DNA from: Xanthobacteraceae bacterium
GTDB lineage: Bacteria > Pseudomonadota > Alphaproteobacteria > Rhizobiales > Xanthobacteraceae
Assembly (NCBI GenBank): GCA_030036975.1
Contig: JASHSE010000191.1
Location: forward strand, 1 to 10,049
DNA: 10,049 nucleotides
Direction: 5' to 3'
Position 1 is the first letter of the stretch; each line of letters starts with the position of its first letter. This document shows, one piece after another, positions 1 to 6,844 of this stretch. A program made the translations under genes and the position numbers. Under the pieces are notes generated by a model that did not search any database, was not told the DNA's origin, and worked only from the letters and a program-made list of their open reading frames with translations.

Positions 1-2058
1 CTCGTGCGCCAGATCGAACAGTTCGCCAAACTGCCGGTTCCAGCAGACCAGCGTGAGGTCCTTGTCGAACACCGCGATGCCCTGGCGGACGTGGTCGAGC
101 GCGGTCTGCAGGATCTCGCGATTGTAGTGAATGGCCGCATTGGCGTCGTCGAGCAGTTTTAACGCCGCCTTGGTCGAGAGCGTCCGCTTGCGTAAGAGCA
201 GCGACAGCACCAGCCGCGACGAGGCGGCGCCGATCGCGGACGCGAGCAGATACTCGCCGTATTGCAAGAGCGCAATGTCGGCTTCGGAGCGCGGCTCGAG
301 GCCGATGCGGCGCGAGGCGGCGAAATTCTTGAAAGATTCCTTGGTGCGCTCCTGGCCGAGGTAGCGTGCCACCGTGGCGATCAGGTCTTCGACCGAAACG
401 GCAGCGCGGCGGAGCCGGAACGTCGAGGCCCGCGGCACCCGAATCGGCGCCAGCGTCGGCGGCACGAACAGTTCGGCCTGCACGCTTTCGATGGCGCTTG
501 GCCTGCGGCTCAATGAGCCCGCCACGTAACAGACGACGTTGGCGGCGAGGCTGAGCAGCACGCCATGGACCAGCGGCGGCAGGTCGATGCCGAACAGCGC
601 CTGCGGCCGCAGCGCCAACAGGCCCCACGGACCGTTTTCCAGCATGTGGGCGCTGACCAGGCCGACGTCGGAAAAGCTCGGCAGCAAGAGCGTGTAGAAC
701 CAGACCAGGATGCCGGCGATCATGCCGGCGATGGCGCCGCGCGCGGTGCCGCGCCGCCAAGCGAGCCCGCCGAACAAAGCCGGCGCAAATTGCGCGATGG
801 CGGCGAACGACAATAGCCCGATCGAGGCAAGCTGCGCCTCGCCGGCGAAACGATAATAGGCGTAGGCGAGAATCAGAATAACGAAGATGGCGAGGCGCCG
901 CGTCTTGAGAAGCCGCGCGCCGGCATCGCTGCCGTCGCCGTTGCGCAGCGCGCGCCGCTTGAGCAGCAGCGGCACGACGATGTCGTTGGACACCATGATG
1001 GCGAGCGCGACCGATTCCACGATCACCATGGCGGTCGCCGCCGACAGGCCGCCGACGAAGGCGACCAGCGTCATCAGCGGCGCGCGTGCGTTGAGCGGCA
1101 GCGCCAGGACGAACATGTCGCCGCCGAACCGGCTGACCGGAAAGTTCAACAGTCCGGCGAGCGCGATCGGCAGCACGAAGATATTGATGAGGACCAGATA
1201 CAGCGGAAACAGCCACGCGGCGCGGCGGATTTCGGCCTCGCTGCGGTTTTCCACAACGGCGACGTGAAACTGCCGCGGCAACAGCACGATCGCGAACAGC
1301 GCCAGCGTCGTCATGGCGAGGAAGTCCGCCAGCCGTGGCGGCTCTCTCAGCATGGCCGCGATGTCCGGCTTCTGCATGGCCCGTGCAAACAGATGCAGCG
1401 GACCGTGGAACATGACGAAGGTCACGAACACGCCGATGGCGAGAAAGGCGACGAGCTTGACGATCGACTCGGTGGCGATCGCCAGCATCAGGCCGTCCTG
1501 ATGCTCGGTGGCGTCGATGTGCCGGGTGCCGAACAGCACCGCGAAGGTCGCCATGAACAGCGCGATGAACAGCGCGCTGTCGCCGAGCATCGGCTGCGGC
1601 GCGGCGCCGAGCCCGCCGTCGCTCATGATGGTGCCGACCGAAGACGAGACCGCCTTGAGCTGCAGCGCGATGTACGGAATCATGCCGACGATCGCGATCA
1701 GCGCCACGATGGCGGCGACCGCCTGGCTCTTGCCGTAGCGTGCCGCAATCAGGTCGGCGATCGAGGTGATGTTCTGGCTCTTGGCGAGCCGCACGATGCG
1801 CAGGATCAGCGGGTAGGCCAGCCCCACCATGAGGATCGGGCCGATATAGATGGCGAGAAAATCGTAGCCGGTCCGCGAAGCGAGCCCGACCGAACCGAAA
1901 AACGTCCACGACGAGCAATAGATGGCGAGCGACAGCGGATAGATCCAAAGCCGCGACGTCGGCGCCCCGCTGCGCCTACGACCGCCGTAGCTTGCGATCA
2001 GGAACAGAAACCCGATGTAGGCGAGCGCAATGAGGACGACGACCCATCCTTGCAACAC
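1..2058 (-). CDS. Transporter-linked hybrid-type sensor histidine kinase, N-terminal part (SLC5/PutP-like domain + STAC + PAS start)
   Basis: The minus frame is open from 2058 to the window edge, giving the first 686 residues of a longer protein. Residues 1-515 contain about 13 hydrophobic segments and read as a sodium/solute symporter domain, with stretches such as YCSSWTFFGSVGLAS (about 47-61) and IPYIALQLKAVSSS. Residues about 547-646 resemble the STAC linker that joins SLC5 transporters to kinases (EYLLASAIGAASSRLVLS). From about 650 a PAS domain begins (HVRQGIAVFDKDLTLVCWNR). This order is known from CbrA-type kinases, where an inner-membrane transporter-like module feeds a PAS, a histidine kinase and often a receiver domain. 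Those catalytic domains are outside the window, so the kinase call rests on the architecture. The start is GTG at 2058, with AGAGGA five bases upstream; the adjacent TTG at 2055 is equally possible. The ligand cannot be told from the sequence. Confidence 0.88.
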   Translation of the reverse strand, partial: MLQGWVVVLIALAYIGFLFLIASYGGRRRSGAPTSRLWIYPLSLAIYCSSWTFFGSVGLASRTGYDFLAIYIGPILMVGLAYPLILRIVRLAKSQNITSIADLIAARYGKSQAVAAIVALIAIVGMIPYIALQLKAVSSSVGTIMSDGGLGAAPQPMLGDSALFIALFMATFAVLFGTRHIDATEHQDGLMLAIATESIVKLVAFLAIGVFVTFVMFHGPLHLFARAMQKPDIAAMLREPPRLADFLAMTTLALFAIVLLPRQFHVAVVENRSEAEIRRAAWLFPLYLVLINIFVLPIALAGLLNFPVSRFGGDMFVLALPLNARAPLMTLVAFVGGLSAATAMVIVESVALAIMVSNDIVVPLLLKRRALRNGDGSDAGARLLKTRRLAIFVILILAYAYYRFAGEAQLASIGLLSFAAIAQFAPALFGGLAWRRGTARGAIAGMIAGILVWFYTLLLPSFSDVGLVSAHMLENGPWGLLALRPQALFGIDLPPLVHGVLLSLAANVVCYVAGSLSRRPSAIESVQAELFVPPTLAPIRVPRASTFRLRRAAVSVEDLIATVARYLGQERTKESFKNFAASRRIGLEPRSEADIALLQYGEYLLASAIGAASSRLVLSLLLRKRTLSTKAALKLLDDANAAIHYNREILQTALDHVRQGIAVFDKDLTLVCWNRQFGELFDLAHE

Positions 2059-2122
2059 GGCGTTCCTCTGCGGCACTTCGCGGTTTTTTGCTCGGCCCGC
2101 TTGCCTTCGGCAAGGTCATCAC

Positions 2123-2152
2123 AGTTTATCAGGCCTGTCCATCGGCCGGCAA
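2123..2152 (-). promoter_or_regulatory. Possible sigma-70-like promoter for the sensor kinase
   Basis: On the minus strand, TTGCCG (2152-2147) and TAAACT (2128-2123) are 18 bases apart, each matching four of six consensus positions. They lie about 65 bases upstream of the kinase start. A small hairpin (CTTGCC, three-base loop, GGCAAG; 2100-2114) would fall in the 5' leader. Such matches are common by chance, and alphaproteobacterial promoters often diverge from this consensus, so this is only a candidate. Confidence 0.22.
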
Positions 2153-2579
2153 CGCGGGCGGAGGCGTTATTTGACCGGGTCGCCGCGTAACGGCAATCAT
2201 TGAGCGATGGTCTTTGCCCTCCCGCCGCGGCGCGCTGTGCTCGACGGTGGCGCTGTTCGGTCAGCCGTCAAAGTGCCGCTTGCGCTCGCCCGTATTTGCT
2301 ACGTCAGCGTCGGCATCTTGCTCGGCGGCGTGGTCGGCTCGCGCTTTGCCGACACGTCGGACCTTGTCAGCGATTCCGGCCCTACCAAAGCCGATAGCAG
2401 TTAAGTACCCGCCAAGCGCAGCGCAAAAGCTTGTTTTCATGGCAGGTTTCAGCTTGACTTGGCTGACCCGTGCCTGCGAGCGCGTGATCGGCATCCTGGC
2501 GGGGAGATGCGGCATTAACGCAATATCTACCCCAATCCGCTCAACTGGAGCGAACGCAAGGGACTGCGCTGCCAGCTTC

Positions 2580-2584
2580 GGGGG
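2580..2584 (+). promoter_or_regulatory. Shine-Dalgarno-like GGGGG that favours the TTG start at 2591
   Basis: A run of five G lies six bases before TTG 2591. The alternative TTG at 2585 touches this run directly and would have no spacing. The frame is closed upstream by TAA at 2516-2518 and has no ATG between that stop and the conserved N-terminus. The site therefore decides between two TTG codons. The G-run is only an approximate match to GGAGG. Confidence 0.5.
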
Positions 2585-2590
2585 TTGTTC

Positions 2591-5071
2591 TTGCGCGAAA
2601 AGGAACTCCGCATCGCGCTGGTCTGCTTCGGCGGTGTTTCGCTCGCTATCTACATCCATGGCATCTGCAAAGAAATCTTAAAGCTGGTGCGGGCGTCAAG
2701 CGCTTTGCACCGCATCACCGACCGTTCGCAGCGCGCCGCCGCCTCATTTTTCGATCAGGCCGATCCCAACGATCCGGAATACGACACCGAGGCCGACTAT
2801 TTCCTGCTGTTAAGGGAGATCGGGCGCAAGCTTGAGCTGCGGGTCATCGTCGATACGCTGGCCGGCGCGTCAGCGGGCGGGATCAATGCCAGCATGCTGG
2901 CGCGGGCGCTCAGCCACGATCTGCCGACCGGCCGATTGCGCGATCTCTGGCTCGACAACGCCGACGTTACCGTGCTGCTGGCGCCGGAAGCGCGCGCCGG
3001 CGCATGGAGCAAGTGGATTTTGCGGCCGTTGATCCGCGCCGCGGCGGCCAGCGGCCTGCTTGAATGGGCCAAGGATAAGGAGGTGCGCCAGAAGCTTTCG
3101 CTGTTTCTGCGCTCGCGCTGGTTCAAGCCGCCGTTCTCCGGCGCGGTGATGGCCGCGCTGATGTACGACGCAGCCACCGCCATGGGCGGACCAAAAACAC
3201 CGACTGCGTCGCTCCTGCCGTCGGGGCAGGGCCTCGATTTGTTCGTAACGCTGACCGATTATCACGGCTACCGCCAGCTTCTGCAGATTCACGACCCGCC
3301 GCTCATCTATGAACTCGAGCATCGCCACGTGCTGCATTTCAAGTATCGTCGGCGGGCCGACGGCGCGGTGGAAAGCGACTTCGGACTGGATAACGCGCCG
3401 GGGCTGGCCTTCGCGGCGCGGGCGACCTCCTGCTTCCCGGGTGCGTTTCCGCCGGCGCAAATCGTCGAGATGGATGAAGTGGTGGCGCGCCGCGGCGCGC
3501 GCTGGCCGCGCCGCGAGGAGTTCATCCTGCGCAATTTCGAGCGGCATCTGCGCGCCGACATCGATCCGGCAAATGCCGCCTTCATCGATGGCTCCGTCCT
3601 CAATAATCGCCCCTTCCGGGAGGCGATTGCGGCGGTCCACAACCGCGCCGCCTATCGCGAGGTTGACCGGCGGCTGATCTTTATCGACGCCAAGCCGGAA
3701 TCGGTGCAATCCCGCAAGCACACTGAACTGCCGAATTTCTTCTCGACCATAAAAGGCGCATTGTCGGATTTGCCGTCGGAGCAGCCGATCGCCAACGAAC
3801 TGGCCAGGGTGGTCAACCTCAACGCCCAGGCCCGCAGCATCAAATCGATCATCGAGGACGCCCGGCCGCATGTCAGCGACCTGGTCGGCGACATCATCAA
3901 TAAACCGCTTGAGCGCCCGTTCACAGCAGAAGACGTGCGCGGCTGGCGCGAACAGGTCAATTCCCGTATCGCGCGCGAGGCGGGCTTCGCCCACGAGGGC
4001 TATGTCCGCCTGAAGCTCGCCTCGGTTCGCAACTTCGTGGCCCGCACCATTGCGATGATCGGCGGCGCCGCGCCGAACTCGCTGTCCGCACGCGCCATGG
4101 AAGAGATCGTCGCGGCGTGGACGGTTCGCCGCGGCATCGTCTACCGCAAGGCCGAGAGCGAGGCGCTCAAGCACGAGGTTGCCGCGACACCCCGGCTGCC
4201 GCTGTGGATCGAATTCTTTCTCGCCTTTGACGTGGATTATCGAAGGCGCCGGCTGCATTTTCTGATCGAGGGCCAGAACCGGCTGTACCGGCTGCTCGAC
4301 GAGGGCCGCTTTCCCGGACTGGAGCCCGTGGTGGTCGATCGCCTCAAGCGCGATTTCTATCTTCGGCTGGATGTGCTGCAGCAATATGAAGAACCGCAGT
4401 TCTTCAGCCCCAACGTCCATGCACTGGCAGAAAAACTGTTCCAAAACGCGCCCACTGCGGCGGAGGCGAGAGACCTGCCTGGTTACGCCCGCGCGATCGT
4501 GGCCGGCGACGGCCTCAAGACTATTGATCAACTGGTTGAGACGCTGGGCGAGGAGATCGATCTCAATGCCACGACGCGCGACCTCGACGAATTGTTGGCC
4601 GCGTGTGATCCGGCGCACTGGCATCCGGCCGCTCGCCGCGACGTCTTGATCAATTATCTCGGCTTTCCGTTCTGGGACGTGCTCACGTTCTCGGTGAGCA
4701 CCGGGCGCGGCACCGGAGAACTCCGTGAAATTCTTATCGATCGCATCAGCCCGGAAGAGATGCATACGCTCAAAGCCTTTGCTGGCGCAAAATGCCTCAA
4801 GGGCATCGGGCTTAATAATTTTGCCGGATTCTTTTCACGTCGCTACCGCGAGAACGATTATCTGCTTGGCCGTCTGCATGCTGTCGAACGGCTTATGGAC
4901 ATCGTCTGCGACGCGGCCGGCGTCGACCTGCAGAACAGCGGCATCGATGTGCTTGCGCTCAAGCGGCGGGCTTTCGAGCGTATTCTGAGCGCTGAAGAGA
5001 GCCATCTCGTTCACAGCGGGGAGTTGATCGCTGCGTTGCGGCGGGCCGTTGCCGAGATCGGGCGCGGCTGA
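2591..5071 (+). CDS. Patatin-like phospholipase-family protein (TIGR03607 / DUF3376 type)
   Basis: A protein of 826 residues from TTG 2591 (828 from TTG 2585); the true N-terminus probably reads (M)REKELRIALVCFGGVSLAIYIHG. Patatins are lipid acyl hydrolases with a Ser-Asp dyad. Here the nucleophile elbow is GASAG (serine codon 2870-2872, residue 94), and the Asp-Gly motif is FIDGS (Asp codon 3587-3589, residue 333). The usual glycine-rich oxyanion loop DGGGxRG is replaced near the N-terminus by FGGVSLAIYIHG, as is characteristic of this bacterial subfamily. The patatin core spans about residues 5-370. The remaining 450 residues are largely charged and helical and correspond to the poorly understood C-terminal DUF3376-type region. 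No signal peptide or membrane segment is apparent, so it is probably cytoplasmic or peripheral. The family's substrate and role are unknown. The flavoprotein 195 bases downstream is on the same strand, but co-transcription is uncertain. Confidence 0.88.
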   Translation: MREKELRIALVCFGGVSLAIYIHGICKEILKLVRASSALHRITDRSQRAAASFFDQADPNDPEYDTEADYFLLLREIGRKLELRVIVDTLAGASAGGINASMLARALSHDLPTGRLRDLWLDNADVTVLLAPEARAGAWSKWILRPLIRAAAASGLLEWAKDKEVRQKLSLFLRSRWFKPPFSGAVMAALMYDAATAMGGPKTPTASLLPSGQGLDLFVTLTDYHGYRQLLQIHDPPLIYELEHRHVLHFKYRRRADGAVESDFGLDNAPGLAFAARATSCFPGAFPPAQIVEMDEVVARRGARWPRREEFILRNFERHLRADIDPANAAFIDGSVLNNRPFREAIAAVHNRAAYREVDRRLIFIDAKPESVQSRKHTELPNFFSTIKGALSDLPSEQPIANELARVVNLNAQARSIKSIIEDARPHVSDLVGDIINKPLERPFTAEDVRGWREQVNSRIAREAGFAHEGYVRLKLASVRNFVARTIAMIGGAAPNSLSARAMEEIVAAWTVRRGIVYRKAESEALKHEVAATPRLPLWIEFFLAFDVDYRRRRLHFLIEGQNRLYRLLDEGRFPGLEPVVVDRLKRDFYLRLDVLQQYEEPQFFSPNVHALAEKLFQNAPTAAEARDLPGYARAIVAGDGLKTIDQLVETLGEEIDLNATTRDLDELLAACDPAHWHPAARRDVLINYLGFPFWDVLTFSVSTGRGTGELREILIDRISPEEMHTLKAFAGAKCLKGIGLNNFAGFFSRRYRENDYLLGRLHAVERLMDIVCDAAGVDLQNSGIDVLALKRRAFERILSAEESHLVHSGELIAALRRAVAEIGRG

Positions 5072-5266
5072 GCGGACAACGACGCGGCGGGTCCACCCGA
5101 CCTCGTTGCGCGATTTGCCGCGTCGCTGCTGGCGCAGGATTTATGTCCTCTGCGCTGCAATTTGGTTCACGCGACGCGCTCGCCGCGTGGTGAAACTCAA
5201 GCATGACGTTTGCCTGCGCCATGCGGTTCGGGCAATCTGCGCCGAACCGGCAAGCAAACGGAAACC
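5072..5266. other. Spacer between patatin and flavoprotein genes
   Basis: A gap of 195 bases without a convincing gene. It contains an imperfect hairpin (GCGCAG at 5132-5137 against CTGCGC at 5150-5155, with partly pairing inner bases) that is not followed by a T run, so it is not a clear intrinsic terminator. The flavoprotein promoter may lie here, or the two genes may be read through. Confidence 0.4.
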
Positions 5267-6670
5267 ATGCCGCGATTAAGCCGCCGCACGTTCGTTGCCG
5301 CGTCCGCCGCCGCCGCACTCGTCGCACGGCCGGCGGTTGCAGCACCGGCCGCGACTGTGGCCGAATTCGACGTTGCCATCATCGGCGCCGGCGCCGCCGG
5401 CATCGCCGCGGCGCGGCGCGTCGCCGCCGCCGGGCGGCGTTACGTGCTGATCGAGGCCGCCGGCCAGATCGGCGGCCGCTGCGTCACCGATACGCGAAGC
5501 TTCGGCGTTCCGTTCGACCGCGGCGCTCATTGGATCCATTTTCCCGGCAGCAATCCGGTGGCCAGGCTGGCGCCGCGCAGCGGCATCGAAATCTACCCGG
5601 CGCCGCAAAGTCAGAAGGTGCGCATCGGGCTGCGCAACGCGCGCGAGGGCGAGCTCGAAGATTTTCTGTCCGCCCAGGTGCGCGCCACCCGCGCGATTGC
5701 CGATGCGGCGCGCAAGGGCGACACCTCATGCGCGCAGGCGCTGCCGAACGATCTCGGCGATTGGCGGCCGACCGTCGCGTTCGTGCTCGGGCCGTTCATG
5801 TGCGGCAAGGACTTGGCGCAAATCTCCACGGCCGATTTCGCGCGCGCACCGGAGCGGCGCGCCGACGCGTTCTGCCGTCAGGGCTTTGGCGCGTTGCTGG
5901 CTTCGCTTGCCGGCGGCTTGTCGGTGCAGCTCGATACCCCGGCAAGCGCGATCGCGGTAGGCCGCGGCATCGCGGTGGAAACGCCGAAAGGCACGATCAG
6001 TGCGCGCACCGCGATCATCACGGTGTCGACGAACGTGATGGCGTCCGGCCGCATTCGTTTCACGCCGAACTTGCCGCGGCGCGTGGCCGACGCCTGCAAT
6101 AACCTGTCGCTCGGCAGCTACGATCACATCGCGCTCGAACTGTCGGGCAATCCGCTCGACCTCGACAGCGACGATCTGGTGTTCGAGAAGTCGTCGAACA
6201 CGCATACCGCCGCCATTCTCGCCAACACGTCGGGCTCGCAATTATGCCTGATCGAAGTGGCCGGCTCGTTCGGACGCGAACTGTCGGGCGAGGGCGAGGC
6301 CGCGATGGTCGATTTCGCCGCCGACTGGCTGACGAAGCTTTACGGCGGCGAAATCAGGAAGGCGGTGAGCCGCGCCGGCGCCACGCAGTGGAATGCCGAT
6401 GCGCGGTTTCTCGGCGCCATGTCGGCGGCGGCGCCGGGCGGAGAGGCGGCGCGCCGCGTTTTGTCCGAGCCGATCTATGAAGCCGTTTGGTATGCCGGCG
6501 AGGCGGCGCACGATACGTTGTGGGGCACGGTCGGCGGCGCCTGGGAATCCGGCGAGCGCGCCGCCGCCGCGGCTTTGCGCCGGCTTGCCGGCATGCGTGA
6601 GCCGGCACCCGAAGAGAAGCGGCCGCCACGTCGCCGGCAGGGCGCGCACCACCGCCGCGTGCCGCGCTGA
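5267..6670 (+). CDS. Tat-exported FAD-dependent oxidoreductase, flavin amine oxidase family
   Basis: A protein of 467 residues. The N-terminus MPRLSRRTFVAASAAAALVA is a twin-arginine signal (Arg6-Arg7, hydrophobic stretch), with a likely AVA-AP cleavage site near residue 25, so the folded flavoprotein is expected in the periplasm. The dinucleotide-binding motif IIGAGAAG (residues 38-45) is followed by the FAD-contacting acidic residue in VLIEAAGQ and by GGRC, as in monoamine oxidases and related enzymes. Near the C-terminus (about 405-433), AGEA and GTVGGAWESGERAA form the second FAD-binding motif of the amine oxidase fold. The substrate is not predictable; amines, amino acids or related compounds are the usual ones. 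The start at ATG 5267 is chosen because it places the Tat signal at the terminus; an in-frame upstream ATG at 5210 would add a poor 19-residue extension. The last 25 residues are basic and look non-conserved. It converges on pheT. Confidence 0.87.
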   Translation: MPRLSRRTFVAASAAAALVARPAVAAPAATVAEFDVAIIGAGAAGIAAARRVAAAGRRYVLIEAAGQIGGRCVTDTRSFGVPFDRGAHWIHFPGSNPVARLAPRSGIEIYPAPQSQKVRIGLRNAREGELEDFLSAQVRATRAIADAARKGDTSCAQALPNDLGDWRPTVAFVLGPFMCGKDLAQISTADFARAPERRADAFCRQGFGALLASLAGGLSVQLDTPASAIAVGRGIAVETPKGTISARTAIITVSTNVMASGRIRFTPNLPRRVADACNNLSLGSYDHIALELSGNPLDLDSDDLVFEKSSNTHTAAILANTSGSQLCLIEVAGSFGRELSGEGEAAMVDFAADWLTKLYGGEIRKAVSRAGATQWNADARFLGAMSAAAPGGEAARRVLSEPIYEAVWYAGEAAHDTLWGTVGGAWESGERAAAAALRRLAGMREPAPEEKRPPRRRQGAHHRRVPR

Positions 6671-6695
6671 TCAGCACAGAACCCGATTCGATCGA

Positions 6696-6774
6696 TTCCG
6701 CTCATTCCCGCGAAAGCGGGAATCCAGGGGGCTGCACAGAGACTGGGTCCCCGCTTTCGCGGGGACGAGCGGAA
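6696..6774. repeat. REP/BIME-like paired palindromic element (dRS3-like hairpins)
   Basis: Two 32-base arms (6696-6727 and 6743-6774) are inverted copies separated by 15 bases, with four mismatches. Each arm contains its own perfect hairpin: ATTCCCGC-GAAA-GCGGGAAT (6704-6723) and GTCCCCGC-TTTC-GCGGGGAC (6747-6766). The first matches the pattern ATTCCC-N8-GGGAAT known as dRS3 in Neisseria and common in many proteobacterial intergenic regions. The four differences between the arms are two compensatory base-pair swaps, so both stems stay perfect. The element lies between convergent genes, where it could stabilise 3' ends or help terminate transcription from both sides, although there is no T run. 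Confidence 0.9.
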
Positions 6775-6835
6775 GGTGACGGGGACGAGCGGAAGGTGAC
6801 GGGGACGAGCGGAAGGTGGCGGGGACGAGCGGAAG
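6761..6835. repeat. 20-bp tandem repeat, 3.75 units
   Basis: The unit GGGGACGAGCGGAAGGTGAC occurs at 6761-6780 and 6781-6800, then at 6801-6820 with one change (GGTGGC), and finally as a 15-base partial copy at 6821-6835. The first 14 bases of unit one are the outer end of the right arm of the neighbouring palindrome, so the array appears to have grown from that end by slippage or unequal exchange. It ends nine bases before the pheT stop codon. There are no spacers, so it is not a CRISPR. Confidence 0.95.
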
Positions 6836-6844
6836 TGAACCCCT

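Larger units (their letters stand above)
2059..2590. other. Divergent intergenic region, no convincing gene
   Basis: This stretch of about 530 bases separates the minus-strand kinase from the plus-strand patatin and must hold both promoters. Short open frames exist on both strands (for example plus 2207-2404 and minus 2261-2659), but none has a clear ribosome binding site, a recognisable motif or a convincing composition, and the minus one runs into the patatin coding region. A TTGACT (2454-2459) could be a -35 element for the patatin gene, but there is no good -10 at 16-18 bases. I see no tRNA, riboswitch or terminator. Confidence 0.55.

Noticed and set aside
1264..2190. Open frame of 308 codons on the plus strand, opposite the sensor kinase
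   Set aside because: Its composition (many His, Arg, Asp, Gln) is that of an antisense shadow, and the minus frame gives a clean transporter sequence.
2207..2404. Possible 65-residue small protein with one hydrophobic stretch in the divergent gap
   Set aside because: No ribosome binding site or recognised family, and several overlapping frames in the same place are equally open. Conservation in relatives could revive it.
2261..2659. 132-codon minus-strand open frame between the kinase and patatin genes
   Set aside because: It overlaps the patatin N-terminal coding region, lacks recognisable motifs and its composition looks like noncoding shadow.
2870..4765. Open frame of 631 codons on the minus strand, antisense to the patatin gene
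   Set aside because: It is a high-GC shadow of the patatin frame, rich in Arg, Ala and Gln, with no family resemblance, while the plus frame carries the patatin motifs.
2591..5071. Patatin gene considered as the effector of a CBASS-type antiphage system
   Set aside because: CapV-type patatins occur beside a CD-NTase; no such gene or accessory CBASS gene is in the window, and this protein is the larger TIGR03607 type.
5132..5155. Hairpin after the patatin gene considered as an intrinsic terminator
   Set aside because: The stem is imperfect and no T run follows it.
6761..6840. Tandem repeats considered as a CRISPR array
   Set aside because: Units are contiguous 20-mers with no spacers and there are no cas genes.
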